Source of the DNA: Roseivirga sp. | Lineage (GTDB): Bacteria > Bacteroidota > Bacteroidia > Cytophagales > Cyclobacteriaceae | Reading direction: 5' to 3' | Length of the DNA: 64,000 nucleotides | NCBI GenBank assembly: GCA_021404565.1 | Contig: JAAWWF010000042.1 | Location: forward strand, 62,001 to 126,000 | Shown here: in pieces, positions 1-8,888 of the stretch | How the letters are laid out: each line of letters starts with the position of its first letter | How positions within the stretch are numbered: position 1 is the first letter of the stretch | The notes under the pieces: model-generated | Told to the model about the DNA's origin: nothing | Seen by the model: the letters and a program-made list of their open reading frames with translations, nothing else | The model's database searches: none | Position numbers and translations under genes: made by a program

Positions 1-555
1 TGGCTCAAATTTTAAGTTCAGCTTGTTGAGCCTGTTGATGAAGTCTTCGCGAGAGATATTTTTGAAATCATTTTGCGTCAGTATACTGCCAAGGCCCGAC
101 CTATGTGTAAGGAGTTGGTCGAGTGTTATGGACTGAAGTTTGGTATCCAGGTTTGGGATGTATTTGGAAAGCGGGTCAGTAAGGCGAAGCTTCCCTTCCT
201 CTTCTAATTTCAGAATGGCCGTGGCCGTTAAAGGCTTGGTAATGGAGCCAATGGTCGAGATAGTGCTTGCCTTGAAAGGAATCCGCTTATCCCGGTTGGC
301 AAAACCATAACCTGATTTTAAAATGATCTCTCCTTCTTTTTCTACCAGAATCGAACCTGAAAAACCTTTGCTCTGAAGTTCGATAAGCCTCTTGTGAATG
401 GTTTCGGCATCAGAACCTTTTAAGGTTTCCGGGTTATTTACCTGTGCCTGGAGAGGTACTGAAAATACGAATAAGAGGAAACAAAGTGGTAAGAAGAACC
501 TACGCCAAAAGGTTTCAGAAGATTTCACTGAATTCGGAATAATGACAGTCTGCAT
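1..555 (-). CDS. Serine hydrolase, beta-lactamase/PBP4 family (partial, C-terminus beyond window)
   Basis: The first 185 residues of a secreted serine hydrolase are visible; the frame stays open to base 1, so the rest lies outside the window. A hydrophobic signal segment lies at about residues 18-37 and ends in a PLQAQ-like cleavage site. The catalytic SxxK motif is S104-I-T-K107 inside GSITKPLTA, and LLTHRSGLG further on is the usual signature of class C beta-lactamase-like esterases and DD-peptidases. These enzymes act in the periplasm on esters, D-amino acid peptides or beta-lactams; the substrate cannot be told here. The start is the ATG whose complement is at 553-555. Confidence 0.85.
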   Translation of the reverse strand, partial: MQTVIIPNSVKSSETFWRRFFLPLCFLLFVFSVPLQAQVNNPETLKGSDAETIHKRLIELQSKGFSGSILVEKEGEIILKSGYGFANRDKRIPFKASTISTIGSITKPLTATAILKLEEEGKLRLTDPLSKYIPNLDTKLQSITLDQLLTHRSGLGSILTQNDFKNISREDFINRLNKLNLKFEP

Positions 556-681
556 AGGCGAATCAAACTATATATTTCATATATGTAAAACATATGGCTC
601 TGAACCGTCAGATTTATGTTCTGAATCCTCATAGGTAGCAGTTCAGTCTGAGAGGTTTGCGGAAGGAGGGAAATAGATAAA

Positions 682-1542
682 CTACTTTAAATCGAAAACT
701 TCTTTCATTTTGTCTGAGTTAAGCCAGTCTTTGATTATTTCGGTTTTGGGGTTTTCAAGAAAGGGATGCTCCTGAAAGAGCTTCTGATAATCCTCATGAA
801 TGTCTTTTTGGAAGTCCTCTATCTTCTCTTCCAATACCTCGTCAATCCTTTTCAGTGTATCTTTTTGAAAGTGAAGATTCACCGGGTCCACAAAGCCCTT
901 TTCAATAAAGGCAGCCGTCTTGTTGGCACAGCGGCATGGGTTGTTCTTATTAACCAGACCGCACTTTTCATTCATGAAATTGTAGAGCTGTTGCCGGCTG
1001 CGGTGAAGTTTTACCCGAAAGTTGGCCTTAGAGATTTCCATGATCTCCCCACCAATGGTATCAGGAAATTCAAATAGCTCACCAAGGATATAAATCATCC
1101 GCTGTGCTGGCTCCAGGCAAAGTAACATCCCTTTCATACAGCTGAGCTTGGCTTCTTTTACCAGGAGTTTCCCTTCTGGTTCAATATGATTTGAGAGGGG
1201 GATATCCGGGGCCAGATCAAGCCCCTGACCGAAGGCTTCAAAAGAGAGAGAGTTGAGCTCTGTTTGTCGCCTTTTGCTATTGAGGAAATGGTTTTTGGTG
1301 ATGCGAAAGAGCCAGGTGGTAAACTGGCTGTCCTGTCTGAATGAGCTTAGTTTGGTGATCATTTTGATCAGAACTTCCTGGCTCAGATCAGCGGCTTCAT
1401 CCCGATCTCCTGTGAAATTGACTGCCACATTGAAAATCCAGTCCTGGTATTTCTTAATGAGCTTTTCCAGTGAACTGGAGTCTCCAGATATAGCTTGTTG
1501 AATCAGGAGAATATCGCGCTGCTGTGATGTTGTTGTACTCAT
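682..1542 (-). CDS. ECF-type RNA polymerase sigma factor with Cys-bearing C-terminal extension
   Basis: A 286-residue sigma-70 family protein. Region 2 spans about residues 27-90 (KKYQDWIFNVAVNF, ADLSQEVLIKM, FTTWLFRITKNHFLN) and a degenerate region 4 about 140-190, where YILGELFEF and ANFRVKLHRSRQQLYNFM replace the usual helix-turn-helix consensus. It is about 100 residues longer than an ordinary ECF sigma: after region 4 comes a Cys cluster (C194, C203, C205) and a charged helical tail. The Cys cluster may bind zinc or sense redox state; that is inference. It lies 63 bp downstream of the SnoaL-like gene on the same strand and is probably cotranscribed with it. No anti-sigma gene is adjacent. 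Confidence 0.85.
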   Translation of the reverse strand: MSTTTSQQRDILLIQQAISGDSSSLEKLIKKYQDWIFNVAVNFTGDRDEAADLSQEVLIKMITKLSSFRQDSQFTTWLFRITKNHFLNSKRRQTELNSLSFEAFGQGLDLAPDIPLSNHIEPEGKLLVKEAKLSCMKGMLLCLEPAQRMIYILGELFEFPDTIGGEIMEISKANFRVKLHRSRQQLYNFMNEKCGLVNKNNPCRCANKTAAFIEKGFVDPVNLHFQKDTLKRIDEVLEEKIEDFQKDIHEDYQKLFQEHPFLENPKTEIIKDWLNSDKMKEVFDLK

Positions 1543-1605
1543 AGTGTTAATTGAGATTTAAGTTAGAGACTTTTCCCCGAACGAAAGCCCGGGGAATTTG
1601 TCATA

Positions 1606-2088
1606 TCACTGTTGGTCATAAAGAAACTGGCCATGAGGATTGTCAAATACCATCAGCCAGGTTCCGTCTTTTTGCTTTCTGAGCACAGCCATGGAGAGGC
1701 CTTTTTGCCTGATCGCAGAACCATCGGGAGCGGTGCCTTTCATTTTCCAGGGAGCCAGATGGATCGCCATGTTTCCGTTTACAAATACCTCATGTCCTCC
1801 ATAGGTAAATATGGGATTGATCTTAAAAGCTTGTTCGAAGGCCGCTCTGATAGCCGCTCTGTTACTGATTGAAAGCTCGGGCTCGAATACTACTGTGGCT
1901 TCCGTCTCATAGCTGGCCATTACTCCATCAATATCTCCTTTGTGAAAGGCAGTCGTCATCGCCAGAACGGCATCCAGTACTTCTTTTTGCTGGTCGTTGA
2001 ATGTGTTTTTCATCTTCTGTTTTGTTTGTGATAGTCCTGTTGAGACCATGCTACTCAGCATGACCATCAGAATGAATGTTCGTTGCAT
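1606..2088 (-). CDS. Secreted SnoaL-like / DUF4440 protein (NTF2-like fold)
   Basis: A 160-residue protein with a signal peptide (about residues 1-20, ending GLSQ). The remainder matches the YybH/SnoaL-like pattern of the NTF2 fold: VLAMTTAFHKGDIDGVMASY near the start of the domain, AIRAAFEQAF in the middle and WLMVFDNPHG near the end. Such proteins often bind small ligands or have isomerase or cyclase-like activity; no catalytic residues can be assigned here. It is the first gene of a likely operon with the downstream ECF sigma factor. A role as an envelope ligand sensor for the sigma factor is possible but not shown. Confidence 0.75.
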   Translation of the reverse strand: MQRTFILMVMLSSMVSTGLSQTKQKMKNTFNDQQKEVLDAVLAMTTAFHKGDIDGVMASYETEATVVFEPELSISNRAAIRAAFEQAFKINPIFTYGGHEVFVNGNMAIHLAPWKMKGTAPDGSAIRQKGLSMAVLRKQKDGTWLMVFDNPHGQFLYDQQ

Positions 2089-2273
2089 ATTTGTTGCATT
2101 TGAGGTTTTGACACAGGCGAAAGCCGACTGTTACAGCGATCGAAGATTTTTTTGAAAAACAGTGAGAAAGGATTCAACCACTCAAAAGATTTGATGCTCC
2201 TGATTGGCGGGCATTGGCTATATTAAGGAAGGTTGACTCTTGGTCGGCCTGCAACCGAATTTAACTTACTACT

Positions 2274-3974
2274 ATGAAGCTCAACAGATTCCCCTCTCAA
2301 AAGAGGCTGAACAGGATCTGCGCGATTGTCTTTTGCGCATTCTTCAGCCTCGGCCTTTTCAGTCACAAAGCACTTGCACAACGAAAGAAACCACCACAAG
2401 ACCTGGCAGCCGTACAGACCGGTAAGATGATTGCCGCCCCGGACCGGGCCAGCGATGAAGGTGACGGGCCTTTCGAGCGGCTGATTATTCGTGGTGCCAT
2501 CCTTATTGACGGAACGGGCGCACCACCGCGAGGCCCTGTGGATATTGTGGTGGAAGGCAATAAGATCGTAGAAATCAAATCGGTGGGAATACCCCACGTA
2601 CCTATCAAGGAAAGCGGGAGACCGAAGGGCGCGACCAAAGAAATTGATGCCCATGGCAAATATGTAATGCCAGGCCTGATAGACCTGCACGTGCATACCG
2701 GAGGTGCTCCTAAGGCCCCGGAAGCGGAGTATAGCTACAAGCTTTGGCTCGCCAATGGCATTACCACGGTCAGGGGTGTGCCTACCTCACGCGATCTGGA
2801 CTGGTCGCTTGCTGAGCAGGAGCGCAGTGCCAAAAACGAGATTGTGGCACCCCGTATCATTGAATTCCACCGCATGGGCGTGGGTAAGGAATGGGGAGGG
2901 AAACCCATCCATACTCCGGAAGCAGCCAGGGAGTGGGTGCGCTATGCAAAGAAAAAGGGGGTACAGGGACTAAAGCTGGGGTCGCACCGACCTGAGATCA
3001 TGGCTGCTCTGCTTGACGAAGCAAAATCGCTGAATATGGGCTCTACTGCTCACCTGGGGCAGACCGGAGTGGCCCAGATGAACGCCATTGATGCGGCCAG
3101 GTTGGGCCTGACCAGCATGACCCATTTTTATGGCTTGTTTGAGTCGCTTTACAAGGGCTATGATGTACAGCCCTGGCCGGTGGATATGAATTACAATGAT
3201 GAGCAACACCGCTTCGGGCAGGTGGCCCGTCAGTGGGATAAGATTCATGAGCCCGGGAGCGATGAGTGGAATGCATTGATTGACGAATTCCTGGAGCTCG
3301 ACTTTTATATCAACCCTACCATGACGATTTACTCTGCCGGCCGCGATGTGATGCGTGCCCGCAATGCTGACTGGCATGCAAAGTACACCCTGCCCAGCCA
3401 GCAGGACTTTTTTGAGCCCAGCCGAAGAAGCCATGGCGCCTATTGGTTCTATTGGACGACAGCCGATGAGATTGCCTGGAAAAACTTCTATCGTGTGTGG
3501 ATGCGTTTTCTGAATGATTATAAAAACAAAGGTGGTAAAGTAACCCTGGGCTCAGACTCTGGCTTTATTTACCAGCTCTATGGCTTTGGCACCATCCTGG
3601 AGCTTGAGCTGCTGCAGGAAGCGGGCTTTCATCCGCTGGAGGTCATCAGAGCGGCTACCATGCATTCAGCTGAAGAGCTCTTCAAGCCCTGGAACAAACC
3701 CATAGAATACGGGGTGGTGCGACCCGGAATGCTGGCAGATATGATCATTGTAGGAGAGAATCCCCTGGCGAACCTGAAAGTACTCTATGGGACAGGGGCA
3801 GTAAAACTGAACGATGAAACCGGTTTGCCCGAGAGAATCGGAGGCATTGAATACACCATTAAAGATGGTATTGTATATGACGCCAAGCAGCTCTTGAAAG
3901 ATGTGGAAGCAATGGTAATCAAGCAGAAAACCGAACGTGGCCTGCTCGACCCGGTAAAGATTAAAACGAAATAG
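2274..3974 (+). CDS. Secreted amidohydrolase family protein
   Basis: A 566-residue metal-dependent hydrolase of the amidohydrolase superfamily (TIM barrel with flanking beta-sandwich). The signal peptide is about residues 13-36 (CAIVFCAFFSLGLFS, then ALAQ). The first metal motif is PGLIDLHVHTGG with H139 and H141; later ligand candidates are the His in STAHLGQ, the His in MTHFYG and the Asp in TLGSDSGF. The beta-sandwich returns near the end with RPGMLADMIIVGENPLANL. The substrate class (imidazolonepropionase-like or dipeptidase-like) is unclear. The start ATG at 2274 gives the intact signal peptide. It stands upstream of the M28 peptidase on the same strand with a gap of about 115 bp. Confidence 0.85.
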   Translation: MKLNRFPSQKRLNRICAIVFCAFFSLGLFSHKALAQRKKPPQDLAAVQTGKMIAAPDRASDEGDGPFERLIIRGAILIDGTGAPPRGPVDIVVEGNKIVEIKSVGIPHVPIKESGRPKGATKEIDAHGKYVMPGLIDLHVHTGGAPKAPEAEYSYKLWLANGITTVRGVPTSRDLDWSLAEQERSAKNEIVAPRIIEFHRMGVGKEWGGKPIHTPEAAREWVRYAKKKGVQGLKLGSHRPEIMAALLDEAKSLNMGSTAHLGQTGVAQMNAIDAARLGLTSMTHFYGLFESLYKGYDVQPWPVDMNYNDEQHRFGQVARQWDKIHEPGSDEWNALIDEFLELDFYINPTMTIYSAGRDVMRARNADWHAKYTLPSQQDFFEPSRRSHGAYWFYWTTADEIAWKNFYRVWMRFLNDYKNKGGKVTLGSDSGFIYQLYGFGTILELELLQEAGFHPLEVIRAATMHSAEELFKPWNKPIEYGVVRPGMLADMIIVGENPLANLKVLYGTGAVKLNDETGLPERIGGIEYTIKDGIVYDAKQLLKDVEAMVIKQKTERGLLDPVKIKTK

Positions 3975-4090
3975 CAATAAGAGCAGCATCTCTCAGGGGC
4001 TGCCTTCGTAAGATAAGGGCAGTATTGGTTGGTCCGTTCAAGTCAATCAATGCTGCCTTTTTTATATTTATAGAACAAGCCCAAAGCTTT

Positions 4091-5059
4091 ATGCTCAGAC
4101 TCATCATATTAAATGCCCTGCTTTTGCTCACCACAAGCTCCTTGTTGGCCTATCAGAACAGCGGGGTTGAGGAAAAGAATATCAGGAACCATGTAGAATA
4201 TCTGGCTGCCGATGAATTGGGAGGGAGAGGTACGAACAGCAAAGGCTATATCAAGGCGACTGATTATGTGGAAGCACATTTTAAGGCTTACAAACTCCTC
4301 CCGCTGATGAAAAATGGTGGCAAAGCAAGCTATTTTCAAGACTTCAAACTCAAAACGCATGAGGCGAGGAATATTAAGTCGAAGCAGGATTTTAGTTCGG
4401 TTGCCAGCCGGAATGTGCTGGGTTGGATACAGGGCACCGACCCGACTTTAAAAGAGGAGTATATCGTACTCTCAGCACACCTGGACCATGTAGGTACCAT
4501 TGATGGGCGCATTCATAACGGTGCGAATGACAATGCCACGGGCAGCGCTGCGATTATGGAATTGGCCCGGGTGATTGCGCAAAAACCACTAAAGCGCTCC
4601 GTGATTTTTGCACTCTTCGGGGCGGAGGAAATAGGGCTGGTAGGGAGTAAATACTTTGTGGAGAATTCTCCGGTACCCCTCTCGAAAGTAGTGGCCAACC
4701 TCAATGTAGATGGAGTGGGTGCCTATGTAAACCAACCAGGCGATCAGGTGAAACTGATGGCATTGGGCGCTGCTTTACCTTGTGCCGACCTTCAGGAAAG
4801 ATTGATTAAAGTCAATGCTGATACGGAAAAACTGGAGCTTTCCACGGAAGATCCACAGGGGTATATTATGAGAAGTGACCAATATAATTTCTTAAAGAAT
4901 GAGGTTCCGGTGATCATGTTTACCGACTATGGCAATGGGCATTATCACAAACCAACAGATGACGCTCACAGATTGCAGTATGGTAAACTCGCCCGCCTGG
5001 CCAATATGATTTATCAGCTTTGCGGAAACCTGGGGAACGGAAAACCCCTTTGTCGATAG
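4091..5059 (+). CDS. M28 family zinc aminopeptidase, secreted
   Basis: A 322-residue M28 metallopeptidase that removes N-terminal residues from peptides outside the cytoplasm. The ATG at 4091 is preferred over an in-frame ATG at 4025 because it begins directly with a signal peptide (MLRLIILNALLLLTTSSLLA). Counting from that start, the co-catalytic zinc site is complete: H130 (SAHLDH), D147 (GANDNATG), catalytic E179 with zinc ligand E180 (GAEEIG), D207 (NVDGVG) and H284 or H286 (GNGHYHKPTDD). An internal loop is shorter than in larger M28 enzymes. It may share a transcript with the upstream amidohydrolase. Confidence 0.88.
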   Translation: MLRLIILNALLLLTTSSLLAYQNSGVEEKNIRNHVEYLAADELGGRGTNSKGYIKATDYVEAHFKAYKLLPLMKNGGKASYFQDFKLKTHEARNIKSKQDFSSVASRNVLGWIQGTDPTLKEEYIVLSAHLDHVGTIDGRIHNGANDNATGSAAIMELARVIAQKPLKRSVIFALFGAEEIGLVGSKYFVENSPVPLSKVVANLNVDGVGAYVNQPGDQVKLMALGAALPCADLQERLIKVNADTEKLELSTEDPQGYIMRSDQYNFLKNEVPVIMFTDYGNGHYHKPTDDAHRLQYGKLARLANMIYQLCGNLGNGKPLCR

Positions 5060-5153
5060 ATGAGACGGTTTTCTCTGCGATGGTGTCAGTTTTCATTAAT
5101 AATCAGTCTAGGACTATTCGAATGTTTTTTATTGTTAAAAAATTGAATTATAT

Positions 5154-5172
5154 TTAATCATTGACTGATTAA
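5154..5172. promoter_or_regulatory. Inverted repeat upstream of the DyP operon
   Basis: A perfect 7-bp inverted repeat, TTAATCA - 5 bp - TGATTAA, lies in the 189-bp gap before the 5249 gene, 76 bp upstream of its ATG, within an AT-rich stretch. The dyad geometry fits a dimeric regulator binding site. No T-run follows, so a terminator is less likely. The binding protein is unknown. Confidence 0.35.
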
Positions 5173-5248
5173 TCCTACACAAACGACTTGGTTTTTTATT
5201 AAAGGGGTACCTGTTGGGTGCTTCAATTTTTAATATAAATATCAAACC

Positions 5249-6223
5249 ATGTCCTTATTAGCAAATTTTGACACTCCCGCAAGCCTGCGGGATGCCGGTG
5301 CTGCTCATCAGTTTTATACTGATTGGAGCGACTATGTCTCGGGGCTTATCGGAGGTACCACACTGGGGAACGGTGGAGGGGCTTTTTACAACCCTACCCA
5401 AACAGATGTATCTGTAGCCGGTGAAAAAGCCATGACCTGGATGGGTTTTCCCAGAGACCTTATTTTACCGGGCAATCGTGATAACAAACCGGCAGCCTAC
5501 CTGGCAGCCGATGGTAATGCATCTACCAGATCAAGACAAAACGAGTACTTTGAATGGCAGGTAGAAACGAGCAATAACAAGATTACCAAGATAACTTTTG
5601 TAACGGAGCTGCCCGAGTATTATGAGCAAATGTGGGCGACTGACCCCGCTTTGGTTGTTGCGCTTTACAGAAGCATTCTGAATAACAATGCGATCCAACA
5701 ATCAGATCTGGAAACCGCTACAGGGGCTTATAACAAGTTTAATCGCTACAATACCACAGATGGCATTGTACACTACATCCAACGGATTAATACACTTACT
5801 GCCGCAGTCGGGCTTTGCAAGCAATCTGTGACAGCACCCGCCCCTTATCGCGATAACTATGAGGCCAATGTAGACTATGCCACTGCCCGGACCTCAGTAG
5901 ACCCGAGAGTTTCTTATGATGTGCATATGCTGGTAAGAAAGGGACTCTATGTGACCTTGAAAGATCCGATCGGAATTTATATAGCAGACTGGGACGGAAG
6001 TGGCATTACACACCCGGACGGAAGTCCTGCAGATAACTACTGGAATGTTACCCGTGGCAACACCGGAATGGTACTCAGGCTTGAGTATGAGGTGCCGGCC
6101 AGTAAGCCTTTTGTGGTAGGGGATTTGAAAATTGGCGGTAGACGCATAGAGTATGGAGGTCAGCTGGCCGAATTCATTACAGTAGTTGTATCCGGTACGG
6201 CTGGTACCATAAACCAAAGATAG
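5249..6223 (+). CDS. Unknown protein coupled to DyP peroxidase
   Basis: A 324-residue soluble protein with no signal peptide or membrane segment; I do not recognise the family. It contains a Gly/Ala-rich N-terminal third, the phrase EYFEWQVETSNNKITKITF, many aromatic residues and one Cys in GLCKQS. Its stop is separated by only two bases from the ATG of the DyP-type peroxidase, so the two are almost certainly translated together. It could be an accessory, substrate-presenting or scaffold protein for the peroxidase. The sequence does not look like encapsulin (no HK97-like signature seen). The ATG at 5249 follows an AT-rich leader. Confidence 0.7.
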   Translation: MSLLANFDTPASLRDAGAAHQFYTDWSDYVSGLIGGTTLGNGGGAFYNPTQTDVSVAGEKAMTWMGFPRDLILPGNRDNKPAAYLAADGNASTRSRQNEYFEWQVETSNNKITKITFVTELPEYYEQMWATDPALVVALYRSILNNNAIQQSDLETATGAYNKFNRYNTTDGIVHYIQRINTLTAAVGLCKQSVTAPAPYRDNYEANVDYATARTSVDPRVSYDVHMLVRKGLYVTLKDPIGIYIADWDGSGITHPDGSPADNYWNVTRGNTGMVLRLEYEVPASKPFVVGDLKIGGRRIEYGGQLAEFITVVVSGTAGTINQR

Positions 6224-6225
6224 TC

Positions 6226-8001
6226 ATGGAAGATTTTATAAAGTTACAGGAGTCCTTAATGGGACATATACATCAGGAGATAGATCTCACCGATAACAAA
6301 ATTATTGGCTTTGATGAAATTAAGGAGGCCATGACCGGCCTGCACACATTGAAGCACCCGCTTCAGAAGGGAATCAGTACCCCGGTACTCACACCGCTGG
6401 TGAATAAGGATGTACCGGGTTCACCTCCTGAACCTGTTTATAACAATAAGGTGCAAGGTGATATCCAGGGAAATATTATTCCCGGTTTTAATAAGAACGT
6501 TCAGAAGTTTCTATTCTATAAAATCAAGAGCGCCAAGCGTACCAAGTCCTTTCTGAAATGGTTATTGCCTTACATATCTACTATGGAGGAAGTAATGGCT
6601 TTCAGAAGACTCTATAGATCCCGAAAATTCAGACTGGGCAGTAACCATACATTTTTGGCTTCAACCGGTGTCAACATTGCCTTTTCTTACAATGGCACCA
6701 TTAAACTGGTGGGGAAGCGCAATGCATCTGCCCTGGGAGATTTGAGCTTTAAGCAGGGAATGGCAGAACGATCGGCCTACCTGGGTGACCCGACCAGCAG
6801 CGCCTCACGGGGGCATCAGTCCAACTGGGTGGTTGGAGGAGAAGATAATGAAGCGGATATCATCATTATACTGGCTGCCGATAACAGGGGTAGCATGAAG
6901 CGGCTTTGTAAGCTCGTGGAGAGAAAGGCGGCAGCAGCGAGTATGGACCTGATTTTCACACAGGATGGAGAGACTTTACCCGGTAATTTACGAGGGCATG
7001 AGCATTTTGGCTTTAAAGACGGAATATCTCAGCCGGGTGTAAGAGGTAAGCTTAGTAATGATCCCGGAGATTATATCACTCCCAGGTACATAGCTGATGC
7101 CGATGACCGCAGACTCTATATGGCAAAACCCGGTCAGCTTTTGAACTGGCCCGGACAATTTTTGCTGGGAGAACAGCGACAAGACACAGAGGAGCTATAT
7201 GATGCGGGTACCGTGGGGAATAATTTTCCGGCCTGGGCCGCCCGGGGTTCCTATCTGGTGGTGAGAAGGCTTAATCAGGATGTACCCGCATTTTGGAAGT
7301 TTGCTACTTCAGCTGCTCAAAACCTGGGTATGTCGGCTACAAAATTTGCTTCTATGCTGGTAGGGCGCTGGCCCAGTGGTGCTCCGATCATGCGTCAGCC
7401 CAATGCCGATGATCCGGCCCTGGGTGCTGATCAATTTGCCAATAACCATTTTATTTTTGATGATAATACAAGGGCTTCTAACCTGAGGTTGATTCCCGGC
7501 TATCCCGGTGATAATTTTCCACAGGCAGCGGCTGATTTTCTCGCTACTGTTTGTCCTCACTTTGCGCATATCAGAAAGATGAATGCTAGAGACAGTGTGA
7601 CAGATTTAGGTAAACCTGAAGACAATCTGGCCAGGGCCATTTTGCGTAGGGGAATTCCCTTCGGGTCAGCCATAGTTGGGAAGGAGGCTCCCTCTGACGA
7701 ATTGATTAAGGAGGAAAGAGGACTTATGTTCCTTTCTTATCAGAGTAGTATTGAGGATCAATTCGAATTCCTGCAGCGCAGGTGGGCCAATTCCAGTGTA
7801 CAACCCAATTTTGGTGGGCACGACCCCATTATAGGTCAGGAGGGTGGCAATCGTCCGGGGAGCCGCGCAAGATTTATTGATTTTCCTACGGCTAATGGAG
7901 CAGTACGAATTCATTTCAAACCTGAATGGGTTACTCCTACAGGCGGAGGCTACTTTTTTGCACCATCCATTTCTGCTATCAAAAATGAGTTTGCCAACTA
8001 G
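6226..8001 (+). CDS. DyP-type haem peroxidase
   Basis: A 591-residue dye-decolourising peroxidase using hydrogen peroxide to oxidise bulky substrates. The diagnostic GxxDG motif is G262-F-K-D265-G followed by ISQPGVRG; D265 is the distal acid. The distal Arg is probably R347 in SYLVVRRLNQDVPAFW, and the proximal haem ligand is H448 in CPHFAHIRKMNARD. The pattern KPGQLLNWPGQFLLG is typical of the large (class C/D, fungal-like) DyPs. There is no Tat signal, so it is probably cytoplasmic unless carried by its partner. About 75 residues precede the domain. It follows the 5249 gene with a two-base gap. Confidence 0.92.
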   Translation: MEDFIKLQESLMGHIHQEIDLTDNKIIGFDEIKEAMTGLHTLKHPLQKGISTPVLTPLVNKDVPGSPPEPVYNNKVQGDIQGNIIPGFNKNVQKFLFYKIKSAKRTKSFLKWLLPYISTMEEVMAFRRLYRSRKFRLGSNHTFLASTGVNIAFSYNGTIKLVGKRNASALGDLSFKQGMAERSAYLGDPTSSASRGHQSNWVVGGEDNEADIIIILAADNRGSMKRLCKLVERKAAAASMDLIFTQDGETLPGNLRGHEHFGFKDGISQPGVRGKLSNDPGDYITPRYIADADDRRLYMAKPGQLLNWPGQFLLGEQRQDTEELYDAGTVGNNFPAWAARGSYLVVRRLNQDVPAFWKFATSAAQNLGMSATKFASMLVGRWPSGAPIMRQPNADDPALGADQFANNHFIFDDNTRASNLRLIPGYPGDNFPQAAADFLATVCPHFAHIRKMNARDSVTDLGKPEDNLARAILRRGIPFGSAIVGKEAPSDELIKEERGLMFLSYQSSIEDQFEFLQRRWANSSVQPNFGGHDPIIGQEGGNRPGSRARFIDFPTANGAVRIHFKPEWVTPTGGGYFFAPSISAIKNEFAN

Positions 8002-8099
8002 ATGTAATGCTTAGAGTGGTTTAAATGCTCAGGATCTCCGTAAGGAATATTCTGGGCATTTTTTGTGTCCATTGATATGAGACCTCCGGATAAGGACTA

Positions 8100-8846
8100 T
8101 CATGGTTCAGGGAGATGAAGCTCTCCCAACCGCATGACAGACATACCGGCTCCCCAGCCTGCACCATGGTCACTCTGCATGTTTTTAACATGTAGTGGAT
8201 GGATGCGATGTTCTCCAAAAGTGAGCATGGCCAGAATACTCCCGGGGCGGCTATGCCAGCTGGCCCAGGAGAGGGGAGACTCTCCGTTGATGTCTGTAGC
8301 TGTTTTATCAGCCCCGGCATCCAGTAGCAGTTGTATGCTCTCCTCATTGCCAAAGGCTGCCGCCCTGTGTAAGGGAGTTTCACCTTTGGTGAAGACATCG
8401 CGCATAAAAGCTCCGGATTCCTGACCGGGAATGGTCTTTACATTAACATTCGCACTGTAAGTCAGGAGAAGCTTGATGATCAGATTGTTTACCGGTCGAT
8501 TGGGCTGAGAAAGAACACCATGCAGAATGGACTCTCCGTTTTGCTCATTGCTTACATTGGGATCAGCCCCAGCCTCTAACAGGTACTGGCAAAGCTGCCA
8601 GTGACCATGAAAAGCGGCTCCGTTCAGGTCATAGTTTTTGCCCAGGAGAGAAAGATCTGCTCCCTTTGAAACGAGATAGCGCACGGCACTCACATCTCCA
8701 TAATAGGCACACCACCGGATCAGAGGTGTACCATGTTCATCAGCATCGGAAGGTTGATAACCATTGTCAATCAGATCGAAGATCAGGTCAGTCCTGCCAT
8801 CAGTGAATTTTCGAACCATAGCTTTTCGTTTTACTTCAGCACTCAA
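8100..8846 (-). CDS. Ankyrin repeat protein
   Basis: A 248-residue cytoplasmic protein built from about five ankyrin repeats between residues 20 and 200. Clear repeat cores are HGTPLIRWCAYYGDVSAVRYL, AAFHGHWQLCQYLLEAGADP and GETPLHRAAAFGNEESIQLL with the usual loop GADxTATDxNG. The last about 45 residues (WHSRPGSILAMLTFGEHRI and following) leave the ankyrin pattern and may cap the stack. Such proteins mediate protein-protein contacts; the partner is unknown. It is convergent with the DyP gene and lies 42 bp upstream of nothing else on its strand except the molybdenum enzyme stop codon at 8889. Confidence 0.85.
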   Translation of the reverse strand: MSAEVKRKAMVRKFTDGRTDLIFDLIDNGYQPSDADEHGTPLIRWCAYYGDVSAVRYLVSKGADLSLLGKNYDLNGAAFHGHWQLCQYLLEAGADPNVSNEQNGESILHGVLSQPNRPVNNLIIKLLLTYSANVNVKTIPGQESGAFMRDVFTKGETPLHRAAAFGNEESIQLLLDAGADKTATDINGESPLSWASWHSRPGSILAMLTFGEHRIHPLHVKNMQSDHGAGWGAGMSVMRLGELHLPEP

Positions 8847-8888
8847 CTCTAAAATAAAACAATTCCAGCTCTTAAGGGTCCAAAGTCC

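Noticed and set aside
2223-2696. A 157-codon minus-strand frame covering the amidohydrolase start
   Set aside because: Overlaps a gene with clear catalytic motifs and shows no homology features.
5249-8001. Encapsulin-DyP nanocompartment
   Set aside because: The neighbouring protein shows no encapsulin-like signature and the peroxidase has no evident C-terminal cargo-loading peptide.
8021-8398. A 125-codon minus-strand frame overlapping the ankyrin gene
   Set aside because: The ankyrin frame has clear repeats through the same DNA; the other frame has none.
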